From an uncultured Bacteroidales bacterium (lineage in GTDB: Bacteria; Bacteroidota; Bacteroidia; Bacteroidales; Bacteroidaceae): a DNA stretch of 23,664 nt. Numbering within the stretch: position 1 is the stretch's first letter; the number at the start of each line of letters is the position of its first letter. Location: contig CACXLY010000062.1 of assembly GCA_902768605.1 (NCBI GenBank), positions 1 through 23,664 on the forward strand, given 5' to 3'. Under the pieces are notes generated by a model that was not told the origin of the DNA, did not search any database, and saw only the letters and a program-made list of their open reading frames with translations. Position numbers and translations under genes: made by a program. Of this stretch, positions 7,142 through 14,151 are shown piece by piece.

Positions 7142-8286
7142 GCTTTATAAATGCCTATCTCTCCGCTTCCGTAGCAGACCTTTGCCTCAGCATCATAGAT
7201 GCAACCGAACTGACCGGGCGCGATGCCTTGTATGGGAGCGTCGCTGTGGATGTGGTACCCCTCGTCGTCGAGGCTGATGAGGCCCGGCATGAAGTGGTCC
7301 ACATGACGCACCTTAAACTGAATGGGGAAAGACCCACGGACCCCCTCTAAATCCCCCTTAAAGGGGGAGGACTCCCTCCCTTTAAGGGAGGGTTGGGGTG
7401 GGTCTGGTAGTGGTTCCGTAATATAGTGGAAGTCGGCCAGACGGAAGTCGTGTCCGTACTGCAACTGCGTGTCCCAGCCGTTCGCAACAAAAATGATGTT
7501 CTTCTTGACATTCTTCTTGACGACGAACCACGGACCGCCGCTCAGGCCCAAGCCCTTCCTTTGTCCGATGGTGTGGAACCAGAAGCCTTTGTGCTTGCCG
7601 ACGACTTTGCCCGTCTCGATGTCGATAATCTTGCCCTCCTGCTCTCCCATGAAGCGGCGGATGAAGTCGTTGTAGTTTATCTTGCCAAGGAAGCAGATGC
7701 CCTGACTGTCTTTGCGTCTGGCACTCGGCAGTTTGGCATCGAGCGCTATCTGTCGCACTTCGTCCTTCATGAGATGCCCTATCGGGAAGAGCGTGTGGCA
7801 GAGTTGTTCGTAGCTGAGCTGCGCGAGGAAGTCCGTCTGGTCCTTCACCGGGTCTTTTGCCGTGCCGAGCCACATCTTGCCGTTGCGCACGACGTTCGTG
7901 GCATAATGCCCCGTCGCGATGTAGTCGTAGTGGCAGCCCACCTTCTCTTCGAACGCGCCAAACTTGATGAGACGGTTGCACATCACATCAGGGTTAGGCG
8001 TGAGTCCCAACTTGATTCGCTCGATGGCATAGCCCACGACCTGTTCCCAATATTCTTTCTGAAGGTCAGTCACCTCGAGTTTCAGCCCGTACTTGCGAGC
8101 CGTTGCCTGAGATAGCTCTATGTCCTCCTCTGCCGTACACGACGAGTCCTCCCCGTCCATACCTATCTTTATATAATGTAGGTCGGGCTTTAACCCCGCC
8201 TCGCAAAGCAGATGCACCACGACGGCGCTATCCACACCACCAGAGATGAGAACGGCAATGCTGCCCTTTATCGATTCATAGTTCAT
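7135..8286 (-). CDS. mnmA: tRNA-specific 2-thiouridylase MnmA with an in-frame repeat insertion
   Basis: MnmA makes 2-thiouridine at position 34 of the tRNAs for Glu, Gln and Lys, using ATP and a persulfide relay. From the ATG at 8286 it is 383 residues. The PP-loop SGGVDS is at 15-20, the catalytic cysteine C103 is in [13 protein letters not shown], and the second cysteine C198 is in [21 protein letters not shown] (238-247) and a C-terminal barrel ending GQFGCIYD...GSGEIG complete it. Residues 295-319 are encoded by a 74-bp palindromic repeat lying between FHYITEP and FKVRHVDH, a stretch not expected in the family. An ATG at 8313 would add nine residues (MKCYVWEKT). I prefer 8286 because the family motif begins closer to it and because a TATGTTTG box lies just upstream. 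It is the first gene of mnmA - C-S lyase - CotH protein. Confidence 0.93.
   Translation of the reverse strand: MNYESIKGSIAVLISGGVDSAVVVHLLCEAGLKPDLHYIKIGMDGEDSSCTAEEDIELSQATARKYGLKLEVTDLQKEYWEQVVGYAIERIKLGLTPNPDVMCNRLIKFGAFEEKVGCHYDYIATGHYATNVVRNGKMWLGTAKDPVKDQTDFLAQLSYEQLCHTLFPIGHLMKDEVRQIALDAKLPSARRKDSQGICFLGKINYNDFIRRFMGEQEGKIIDIETGKVVGKHKGFWFHTIGQRKGLGLSGGPWFVVKKNVKKNIIFVANGWDTQLQYGHDFRLADFHYITEPLPDPPQPSLKGRESSPFKGDLEGVRGSFPIQFKVRHVDHFMPGLISLDDEGYHIHSDAPIQGIAPGQFGCIYDAEAKVCYGSGEIGIYKAN
7331..7404. repeat. 74-bp double-palindrome element inserted in frame in mnmA
   Basis: Outer inverted arms GACCCAC (7331-7337) and GTGGGTC (7398-7404) enclose two palindromes: CCCCCTT-A-AAGGGGG (7353-7367) and CCCTCCCTT-T-AAGGGAGGG (7374-7392). 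It is read through as [11 protein letters not shown] and [11 protein letters not shown]. Proteins with this kind of proline/glycine/KG text are familiar as translations of dispersed intergenic palindromes. Confidence 0.85.
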
Positions 8287-8296
8287 AGTCTTTTCC

Positions 8297-8304
8297 CAAA
8301 CATA
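8297..8304 (-). promoter_or_regulatory. Possible promoter -7 box for mnmA operon
   Basis: TATGTTTG on the minus strand, 10 bases before the preferred mnmA start at 8286. No -33 box is seen, and the leader would be very short, so this is weak. Confidence 0.3.
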
Positions 8305-8341
8305 ACACTTCAAAAAGGAGTGCCCTCATCTTATTAACCTC

Positions 8342-8755
8342 TTATTCAAAATGCCTTAATATGAAGTATAGCAAGTCACCCGAGCATGTCTGTATACCTT
8401 GCAGGTTACTACGAAGACCATGTTTTCGTAAGTTTGCAAAATTTAAACTACTATCCTCAATAGTATTAAGGAGTTCTAACCTCACATACTTGAAAGCAAG
8501 ATACCTATTAAAGTTGCTTTGATAGTCTGTCCAAAATGTTTTTTGATTAAAGGCATCTTGTTGGTTAACGTCTGTTTTCACGACTCTCATCATATGCCTT
8601 ATGCAACTTTCAGGAAAGCTCTTATATAGGAATACAATATCTCCCACTAAGAACTTGCAACGTCCTGCACGCCAATCTACAAAACCGTTGTTATGTGCGA
8701 TTGCTTTCTCTGTATTAAACATTTTACCATCATTTGGTACTATCCAGTATCTCAT
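8342..8755 (-). CDS. EVE-domain-like small protein
   Basis: 137 residues. The start MRYWIVPNDGKMFNTEKAI, followed by VDWR...CKFLVGDIVFLYKSFPESCIRHMMRVVKTDV (26-63) and the ending LRKHGLRSNLQGIQ...LLYFI (109-132), resembles EVE/PUA-like domains. Those bind modified bases in DNA or RNA and are often fused to nucleases or found in defence islands. Here there is only the single domain and no nuclease. The gene is visibly more AT-rich than its neighbours, which suggests transfer. It lies 84 bp downstream of the truncated rhuM on the same strand. The family call is by pattern only, and binding to modified nucleic acid is an inference. Confidence 0.6.
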   Translation of the reverse strand: MRYWIVPNDGKMFNTEKAIAHNNGFVDWRAGRCKFLVGDIVFLYKSFPESCIRHMMRVVKTDVNQQDAFNQKTFWTDYQSNFNRYLAFKYVRLELLNTIEDSSLNFANLRKHGLRSNLQGIQTCSGDLLYFILRHFE

Positions 8756-8839
8756 ACGCTACATCTATTTCCTATTGTTTAAAGAATGCATTATCCGATA
8801 TGTATGTCCTAATCGAAGGATATTATTCCGAGTCTCTCT

Positions 8840-9523
8840 TCAGCCGCTGCAGACATCACCTTTGCGCACAATGCTACCTTTCCAGGTGGTCAGGCCCATG
8901 TTTGGCAGACTGGCATCGGCTCGGCTAACGATAAGCTCTGCTGCTGTTTGGTGGGTGATGGCATAAAGCAGTTTGTTCTGCGTTTCAGCAAAGAACATCT
9001 GAGTGGACTTGTCTGTCTTGTCATAGTTACTACTTAGGGCAAAAAGGTCACGCACTTTCTGATAGAAACGCTTCTCCGAGGCTTGGATGTCGCGGATACG
9101 TAACAGAAGTTCGTCGAAGTAATCTGGACGCCCGTCTGGGTTCTTCAATCGCTCATCGTCCATAGTAAAGCCTTTGACAAGATACTCCGTCAGATGTTCC
9201 GTCGCCCACTGCCTAAACTGTGTACCACGAACTCCACGAACTCTGTATCCTACGGCAATAATCATCTCCAAGGAGTAGAATACCACATCGTAGTTCTTAC
9301 CATCGGCAGCAGTTATCAAATAATTTTTGACAACTGAAAACTCATACAACTCCCCTTCTTTCAAGATGTTGATGATATGATAGCTAATGGCTTGCTTGGA
9401 GGTGGCAAAAAGTTCTGCCATCTGTCGCTGGTTCAACCATATCTTGCCGTCCTTGGCATAGAGGGCAACCGATGCCCGCCCATCTGCGGTACGATAAATG
9501 ATGATATTCTGTTTATCGTCCAT
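8840..9523 (-). CDS. RhuM-family protein, C-terminally truncated
   Basis: 227 residues that match the first two thirds of RhuM-type proteins, first named from a Salmonella pathogenicity island and of unknown biochemical role. A winged-helix-like segment lies at 27-60 (GKIWLNQRQMAELFATSKQ). Then come YDVVFYSLEMIIAVGYRVRG (78-97), FRQWATEHLTEYLVKGF (103-119), YFDELLLRIRDIQASEKRFYQK (135-156) and NKLLYAITHQTAAELI (183-198). Family members usually run to about 330 residues with a tail after LTxWKGxxVRKxDV. Here the protein stops seven residues past that point (KGDVCSG), so roughly 100 residues are missing. The tail is not found in another frame before the EVE-like gene. Its own promoter lies at 9580-9587. 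Confidence 0.8.
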   Translation of the reverse strand: MDDKQNIIIYRTADGRASVALYAKDGKIWLNQRQMAELFATSKQAISYHIINILKEGELYEFSVVKNYLITAADGKNYDVVFYSLEMIIAVGYRVRGVRGTQFRQWATEHLTEYLVKGFTMDDERLKNPDGRPDYFDELLLRIRDIQASEKRFYQKVRDLFALSSNYDKTDKSTQMFFAETQNKLLYAITHQTAAELIVSRADASLPNMGLTTWKGSIVRKGDVCSG

Positions 9524-9579
9524 ATTTATTTTTAGTTCTTTTTATTTGAACATCCCTGACTCCTTTATTCTTTGCTTTG

Positions 9580-9587
9580 CAAAGATA
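9580..9587 (-). promoter_or_regulatory. Promoter -7 box for the rhuM-EVE pair
   Basis: TATCTTTG on the minus strand, an exact Bacteroidetes -7 match, 57 bp upstream of the rhuM start and within the gap behind the SHOCT gene. Confidence 0.6.
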
Positions 9588-9624
9588 CGATTTTTTTCTT
9601 TAATATCATCAACGTTCAGACGAA

Positions 9625-9978
9625 TTATCCTAAATAGTGAGGACTTTTGCGGAGCCTTTTCTTGATGTCCGCAAGTTCTTCTGAAGTGATGATGTATTGC
9701 TTTTGCAGCCGCTCCAGCTTCTGGATTTCCTTGTCTGCGCTGGGGCTTAACTCGTTGTATCTGAGGAGCAATTCCTGCTTCATCTCCTCATACCGGCTGG
9801 CATCGATGAATCCTTGGTCACGAAGCTTGGCGAGGTTCTTTATCTCATGACTGAGGGAATGGTCCGCGGGCCCAAGCAGTCCGCCTTCTCCGAGAATGAA
9901 GGAATAAAACTTGAGCTTCATGCCTATCACGATTATAGAAATCAGTATGACGCCCAGTATGACAGCGAATTCTTTCAT
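9625..9978 (-). CDS. Membrane-anchored protein with two SHOCT-like motifs
   Basis: 117 residues. A single N-terminal membrane helix (4-20, AVILGVILISIIVIGM) is followed by a short linker. Two SHOCT-like helical hairpins follow: IKNLAKLRDQGFIDASRYEE (46-65, ending MKQELL) and IQKLERLQKQYIITSEELAD (85-104, ending IKKRLR). SHOCT motifs are short oligomerisation or targeting segments found at protein ends. A protein that is essentially one helix plus two of them may act as a membrane adaptor, but no function is known. It is followed by rhuM with its own promoter, so the pairing may be accidental. Confidence 0.65.
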   Translation of the reverse strand: MKEFAVILGVILISIIVIGMKLKFYSFILGEGGLLGPADHSLSHEIKNLAKLRDQGFIDASRYEEMKQELLLRYNELSPSADKEIQKLERLQKQYIITSEELADIKKRLRKSPHYLG

Positions 9979-10041
9979 AGTTGTTCTGCTTAGTCAAATC
10001 ACTTATCGTGTCGTAAAACGAATTTCACATAGCCTCTCATT

Positions 10042-10129
10042 CAAACTACACACGTGTAAATTGCAAACTACACACGTGTAAATCGTGATTTATACACTAG
10101 TAAATTGCCATTTATACACGGTGTCGTTT
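10042..10129. repeat. 22-bp-period array B (four units, ACACGTGT core)
   Basis: Four consecutive 22-bp units at 10042, 10064, 10086 and 10108. Units 1 and 2 differ at one base (penultimate position, T versus C) and contain the palindrome ACACGTGT. Unit 3 is ATTTA-TACACTAG-TAAAT, an exact hyphenated palindrome, and unit 4 keeps ATTTATACACG. The array lies 50 bp past the end of the NigD-like gene and 63 bp before the SHOCT gene start. Confidence 0.8.
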
Positions 10130-10178
10130 TCCTGCTTCCCTCGCCATCTGACTTTCAATCACTTGGAGAGCGAGGCTT

Positions 10179-10850
10179 TTAGGGCTTTTTGAAGGCCCAT
10201 ATTCGGTCGCCCTGAAAGGTCTTGATGTGGAGGGCGATGGAGTCGCCTGCTGGCACCGTCTTAAGGCTGTCCACGTGAAGGCTGGCATAGACGGTCTGCG
10301 TGTACGACAGCGGATCGCCGTTCTGCCGGTGATGGAGGCTGACGTGTGTGGTTCTGCCGCTGACGTTGTCGATGCGGAAGCCCCAGTATTGTGTGCCGCC
10401 CTGCGTGAGCGGCGAGAGATGCATGTTGATGAAACGGCCCGACTGCCATACGCTCGTGACCTTGATAGCATCGGGTTCGTAGGCCAGCAGCGTCGAATCG
10501 CGAAGCAGATAGGCACCCGTCGCATGATGGAGCGTAGCGGTTCGTCCGTCGGCTACGTAGCCGCAAACGGCACGATACTTGGCGTTCTTGTCGTATCCCT
10601 TCTGCGGATTGCTGATGGTATAGGTGCGCCCGTCGTCGGTTGTAAACTCCGTCATCGTGCCTGCATCGTCGGTACGAATCATCGCAAACTCCGTCACGAC
10701 ATTGGGATAGATGTCCGAAACGTCGTCCCCCTTGCAAGAGAAAAGGAGAGCTAAAAGCAACAGAAGCAGCCCCCTATTTGTGGCGGTAGCAAATTCTATG
10801 GATGCTTTAGCACCAAGGCGCGATTGTAGTCGCGGAACTTCACACTTCAT
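10179..10850 (-). CDS. NigD-like lipoprotein with a repeat-derived N-terminus
   Basis: 223 residues from the ATG at 10850. A hydrophobic stretch (28-38) ends in the lipobox LFSC with Cys39, so it is a lipoprotein of the outer envelope. The body (YPNVVTEFAMIRTDDAGTMT, a DDGRTYTI strand, IKVTSVWQSGRFINMHLSPL, LHHRQNGDPLSYTQTVYASL, and KTFQGDRIWAF at the end) has the pattern of NigD-like proteins of Bacteroidales, whose function is not known. Residues 1 to about 25, before the hydrophobic core, are encoded by a word array plus a 37-bp dispersed repeat. No other ATG exists before the signal core, so this start appears to be the one in use. Its ATG overlaps the stop of the upstream acyltransferase gene (ATGA). 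Confidence 0.72.
   Translation of the reverse strand: MKCEVPRLQSRLGAKASIEFATATNRGLLLLLLALLFSCKGDDVSDIYPNVVTEFAMIRTDDAGTMTEFTTDDGRTYTISNPQKGYDKNAKYRAVCGYVADGRTATLHHATGAYLLRDSTLLAYEPDAIKVTSVWQSGRFINMHLSPLTQGGTQYWGFRIDNVSGRTTHVSLHHRQNGDPLSYTQTVYASLHVDSLKTVPAGDSIALHIKTFQGDRIWAFKKP
10782..10797. repeat. 16-bp dispersed word, copy 1
   Basis: GGCGGTAGCAAATTCT occurs here and again at 12037-12052 in the same orientation, both times next to a word array and a gene junction. Confidence 0.75.
10800..10836 (-). repeat. 37-bp dispersed palindromic repeat, copy 2
   Basis: Same element as 1802-1838 in opposite orientation (34 of 37 identical). Here it is translated as part of the NigD-like N-terminus (PRLQSRLGAKAS). 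Confidence 0.8.
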
Positions 10851-12004
10851 TCTTCACTCTTCATTTTGTTAATGACAGGGTTGGTATACATCGTGAGGAT
10901 GCGTTCCCTGAGGAAAGCCTCATCCTTGTTCTCTATCTGCACGAGGTTGATGCGACTCTGCAGGTAGGTTTCGAAAGTGTGCTTCTCCTCCGCGGTGTAT
11001 TTGCCGGCGTAGGTCGGAGTGCCGCTGAGCATGTCGGCAGCAACGTAATTGCCCGGGAAGAGCTGGTAGCCGGCATGTATCTGCTGGTCGATGCGACGTG
11101 CTATCTCGGCGAAGACCTCCGTCTTGGGCAGTTCCGACAGTTCGTCGAGCCATGTATTGATGCAGGGACGGGCTTCGTAGTGGATGCGTCCCTTCTGTCC
11201 GAAGATGCCGGTCTTCATGTTGTCCAGGTCGTCCTGCTTGCTTTTCTTGAACGACGGGTTGTCCCTCTTCTGCTGGAACTCCTGCGCCTTGAGGTAGTCG
11301 CAGGGGTCGTACTCGTAGCTGATGCTGAGGGGCACGAGGTTGAGCTCCTTGAGTCGGTCGATGATGCTGCCCTCTCCGGCCATCGCAAACATCTTGAGCA
11401 GAGACTCCTGCGTCTGGTCGCTGCTGTCCTTGGCACGTCCTTCGCGCTGCGCTATCCAGATGTTTTCGTGCTTCTCCTGAATGGCATAATGCATGTAGCG
11501 GCTCATTCGCTGACTGCTCTCCAAGAGTTCTCTGGGGCTGAGGCCTCGCTTTACCGTAAAGGCTTTGTTGAGCTTGACGAGCGTCTTTATCCAGGGATAG
11601 ATGAGGAGGTTGTCGCCGATGGCTATCTCGCAGGTCGTGGGGAAATGGTTCTCGTAGAGCATCAGGTCGAGGATGGCGCTGTCGAGCACGATGTCGCGAT
11701 GGTTGCTGATGAAGGTGTAACGTTCCGGTCCGGGCTCGATACCCATGTAAGCAAAGGTGTAGCCCGTGCTGCACTTACGCAGGATGCGCCTCAGGACGGG
11801 CTTGATGAACCGCAGCTGGAACTGCAAAGGCGTGTTGACGCCGATGAAGGCCAAGCGTATCAAGCCGTTGCGCATCCACTTCGGCATCCAGGGGACAAAG
11901 CCTTGCAGCATCCGCGAGAACTGCCGGTCGGCAAGCAGACTCTCGACGGCCTGCTTCACTTCGCCTGCTGCAAAGGGACGAATTTCATCGAATTCATTGA
12001 CCAT
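10847..12004 (-). CDS. PlsC/GPAT-like acyltransferase
   Basis: 385 residues. The acyltransferase motif I appears as FISNHRDIVLDS (98-109), and motif III as IAQREGRAKDSSDQTQESLL (184-203). The second motif resembles the REGR(S/T)KD version of phospholipid acyltransferases. Such enzymes move acyl groups onto glycerol-phosphate or other lipid acceptors at the inner membrane. Hydrophobic patches near 46-60 and 125-140 fit membrane association. In motif I, H102 and D108 are separated by five residues rather than the four of the textbook HX4D, with an Asp directly after HR. The start codon lies in an ATGGTAA/ATGGTCA word array, and the last codons (KMKSEE) and stop lie in another. It follows ddl by 61 bp. 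The substrate cannot be read from sequence. Confidence 0.8.
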   Translation of the reverse strand: MVNEFDEIRPFAAGEVKQAVESLLADRQFSRMLQGFVPWMPKWMRNGLIRLAFIGVNTPLQFQLRFIKPVLRRILRKCSTGYTFAYMGIEPGPERYTFISNHRDIVLDSAILDLMLYENHFPTTCEIAIGDNLLIYPWIKTLVKLNKAFTVKRGLSPRELLESSQRMSRYMHYAIQEKHENIWIAQREGRAKDSSDQTQESLLKMFAMAGEGSIIDRLKELNLVPLSISYEYDPCDYLKAQEFQQKRDNPSFKKSKQDDLDNMKTGIFGQKGRIHYEARPCINTWLDELSELPKTEVFAEIARRIDQQIHAGYQLFPGNYVAADMLSGTPTYAGKYTAEEKHTFETYLQSRINLVQIENKDEAFLRERILTMYTNPVINKMKSEE

Positions 12005-12082
12005 TTACCATTTACCATTGAACGTTAAACATTGAGGGCGGTAGCAAATTCTTCATTCTTAATTCTTAATTCTTCATTCCCT
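11998..12082. repeat. Word arrays and 16-bp word between ddl and acyltransferase
   Basis: From left to right: ACCATTTACCATTTACCATT words (11998-12020), the 16-bp word GGCGGTAGCAAATTCT (12037-12052), then TTCATTCTTAATTCTTAATT words to 12082. The left array supplies the acyltransferase start codon. The right one supplies the last codons (MKN) and stop of ddl. Confidence 0.8.
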
Positions 12083-13052
12083 CTTCTATGATGTCAGTCA
12101 TCACGTCGCGAATGTCCAATCCTGCTGCACGAACTTGCTGCGGGATGAAACTCGTCTTTGTCATGCCCGGCGTGGTGTTTATCTCCAGGAGGTTTATCTT
12201 GTCGCCTGCCGTGATGATGTAGTCGATGCGGATGATGCCGCGACAACCAAGCAGGTCGTATATCATCGAGGTCAGCTTCGAGACGCGTTCGGCAAGGCGT
12301 TCGCTGATGCGGGCTGGCGTTATCTCGTCGCTTTCGTTGTTGTACTTGGCTGCGTAGTCGAAGAACTCATTCTTCGAGACCACCTCTGTGATGGGGAACA
12401 CGACGCTCTTCTCCTTTGTCTTGTAGCAGCCGCACGTGAGCTCTGTGCCATCCATGAAGGCCTCCACCATCACGTCTTCGCCTTCCTTCAGAGCGAGGTC
12501 GATGGCAGGACGAAGCTGCTCGATGGTCTTCACCTTTGTCGTGCCGAAGGAGGAACCGCCTCTGGAGGGCTTCACGAAGCAAGGCAAACCGATGCGCGAC
12601 ACGATGTCCTCGTCGCTCACCTCCTTGTCGTGACCAATCTTCACGAGCAGGCTGTCGGCAACGGAAACGCCGAAAGCACACATGTAATTGTTGAGCACGA
12701 ACTTGTCGTAGGTCATGGCTTCGACGAGGACGCCACAGGTCGAGTAAGGCATTCCAATGAGGTCGAAGTAGCCCTGCAACTCGCCGTTCTCGCCCGGAGC
12801 ACCATGAATCGTGATGTAGGCAAAGTCGGGAAGGACCGTCTTGCCTTCTGCCTCGAAGCTGAAGTCGTCTCTGTTGACTTTGCTTCGACTGCCATCAGGA
12901 AGCAAAGCCTCCCATTTGCCAGCATGAATCTCTACCTTATATATATTATAACGCGCGGAATCGATGAACGAAGCAATGCCTTCCGCGCTGCGCATACTTA
13001 CATCATGTTCCGGGCTATCACCGCCACAAACTATTGCTACTGTCTTTTTCAT
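12066..13052 (-). CDS. ddl: D-alanine--D-alanine ligase
   Basis: 328 residues, a normal length. Ddl joins two D-Ala molecules with ATP to make the dipeptide that ends the peptidoglycan stem. Motifs seen are GGDSPEHDVSMRSAE (10-24), the ATP-grasp lysine and loop FVKPSRGGSSFGTTKV (159-174), EITPA (243-247), GIIRIDYI (272-279, Asp277) and LEINTTPGMT (289-298, Glu290 and Asn292 for Mg2+). Together these identify a ligase of the D-Ala-D-Ala type. It is third in a run PASTA protein - rluD - ddl that is common in Bacteroidales, 44 bp after rluD. Its stop codon lies in a word array. Confidence 0.95.
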   Translation of the reverse strand: MKKTVAIVCGGDSPEHDVSMRSAEGIASFIDSARYNIYKVEIHAGKWEALLPDGSRSKVNRDDFSFEAEGKTVLPDFAYITIHGAPGENGELQGYFDLIGMPYSTCGVLVEAMTYDKFVLNNYMCAFGVSVADSLLVKIGHDKEVSDEDIVSRIGLPCFVKPSRGGSSFGTTKVKTIEQLRPAIDLALKEGEDVMVEAFMDGTELTCGCYKTKEKSVVFPITEVVSKNEFFDYAAKYNNESDEITPARISERLAERVSKLTSMIYDLLGCRGIIRIDYIITAGDKINLLEINTTPGMTKTSFIPQQVRAAGLDIRDVMTDIIEEGMKN

Positions 13053-13106
13053 TTACGATTTGACTATTTACGATTTACGATTTATTTACTATTTAACTAT
13101 TTATCG
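13051..13106. repeat. Word array between rluD and ddl
   Basis: TTTACGAT, TTGACTAT and TTTACTAT words fill the 44-bp spacer and run into the last codons and stop of rluD. The same words occur at 14801-14968. Confidence 0.8.
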
Positions 13107-14140
13107 GATGCCGTCTTTTTTCTCCATTTATTGAGCAACGCTTCCATATCCTCTGGCAGTTCGCTAGAAAAGAACATCTCCTGGTCTGTCGTAGGATGCT
13201 TGAAGCCGAGCGTCTTTGCATGAAGTGCTTGCCGTGGGCACAGGGCAAAGCAGTTATGGATGAAGGCTTTGTAGGATGCTGTCTGCTCGCCTCTGAGGAT
13301 TTGGCAGCCGCCGTAGCGTTCGTCACCAAAGAGCGGATGGCCAATGTGCCGCATGTGTGCCCTGATTTGATGTGTCCTGCCTGTCTCGAGATGACACTCC
13401 ACAAGTGTGACTGGCCCGAAGCGCTCCAAGACGCGATAGTGCGTGATGGCAGGCTTACCGACTTCTCCATCCATCGGATAGACGTCCATCTGGAGGCGGT
13501 CCTTGGCGTGCCTGCCGATGTTGCCGGTAATGGTGCCTTCATTATCTGCGAAGGGTCCCCAGACGAGCGCATTGTACTCGCGCCGCGTCGTATGATAGAA
13601 GAACTGCTTTGCCAGGTGCGTCTTCGCGTCCGCCGTCTTTGCGACGACCAAAAGGCCGCTTGTGTCCTTGTCGATGCGATGCACGAGTCCGACGGTCGGA
13701 TCGTTGGGGTCGTAGCTCTTATCATCACGAAGATGCCAGGCAATCGCATTGACCAGCGTGCCTTCATAGTTGCCGCAACCGGGATGTACGACAAGGCCCG
13801 CCGGTTTGTTGATGACGAGCAGAACATCGTCTTCATAGACAACATCGAGCGGAATATCCTCGGGAACGATTTCCCAATCGCGCTTCGGATGGTCGAGGAC
13901 AAGCGTAATGACGTCGCCAGCCTTTACTTTGTAGTTGCTTTTGATGGGCTTGTCGTTCGCGCGGATGCTTCCTGCCTCGGCCGCCTTCTGTATGCGGTTA
14001 CGGCTGGTGCCGGGCATATGGTCCATGAGGAACTTATCGACGCGAACAGAGGTTTGTCCCTTGTCCACCTCGATGCGCCAATGCTCGTGCTCCTCTGGCT
14101 GCTCCTCCAGAAGCTCATCGTCGAACAATATGTCTTCCAC
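13097..14140 (-). CDS. rluD: RluD-family 23S rRNA pseudouridine synthase
   Basis: 347 residues. An acidic N-terminus is followed by an S4 RNA-binding domain (about 30-80, VRVDKFLMDHMPGTSRNRIQ). The RluA/RluD catalytic domain then has DVLLVINKPAGLVVHP (105-120), the catalytic motif GLVHRIDKDTSGLLVVAK (151-168, Asp157), RREYNALVWG and CHLETGRTHQIRAHMRHIGH. RluD-type enzymes isomerise uridines in helix 69 of 23S rRNA. Substrate assignment within RluA/C/D is by family habit. It starts 11 bp after the PASTA-protein gene, so it is clearly in the same transcript. Confidence 0.92.
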   Translation of the reverse strand: MEDILFDDELLEEQPEEHEHWRIEVDKGQTSVRVDKFLMDHMPGTSRNRIQKAAEAGSIRANDKPIKSNYKVKAGDVITLVLDHPKRDWEIVPEDIPLDVVYEDDVLLVINKPAGLVVHPGCGNYEGTLVNAIAWHLRDDKSYDPNDPTVGLVHRIDKDTSGLLVVAKTADAKTHLAKQFFYHTTRREYNALVWGPFADNEGTITGNIGRHAKDRLQMDVYPMDGEVGKPAITHYRVLERFGPVTLVECHLETGRTHQIRAHMRHIGHPLFGDERYGGCQILRGEQTASYKAFIHNCFALCPRQALHAKTLGFKHPTTDQEMFFSSELPEDMEALLNKWRKKTASDK

Positions 14141-14151
14141 TCCTTAACCTT

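Noticed and set aside
7331..7404. Insertion sequence or transposon in mnmA
   Set aside because: At 74 bp it has no coding capacity and no clear target-site duplication. It fits a small palindromic repeat instead.
10042..10129. CRISPR array
   Set aside because: The units are contiguous 22-bp repeats with no unique spacers, there are no cas genes, and repeat numbers are very low.
12135..13223. Plus-strand 362-codon ORF over ddl
   Set aside because: It is antisense to a well-defined ddl, and its end is translated word array.
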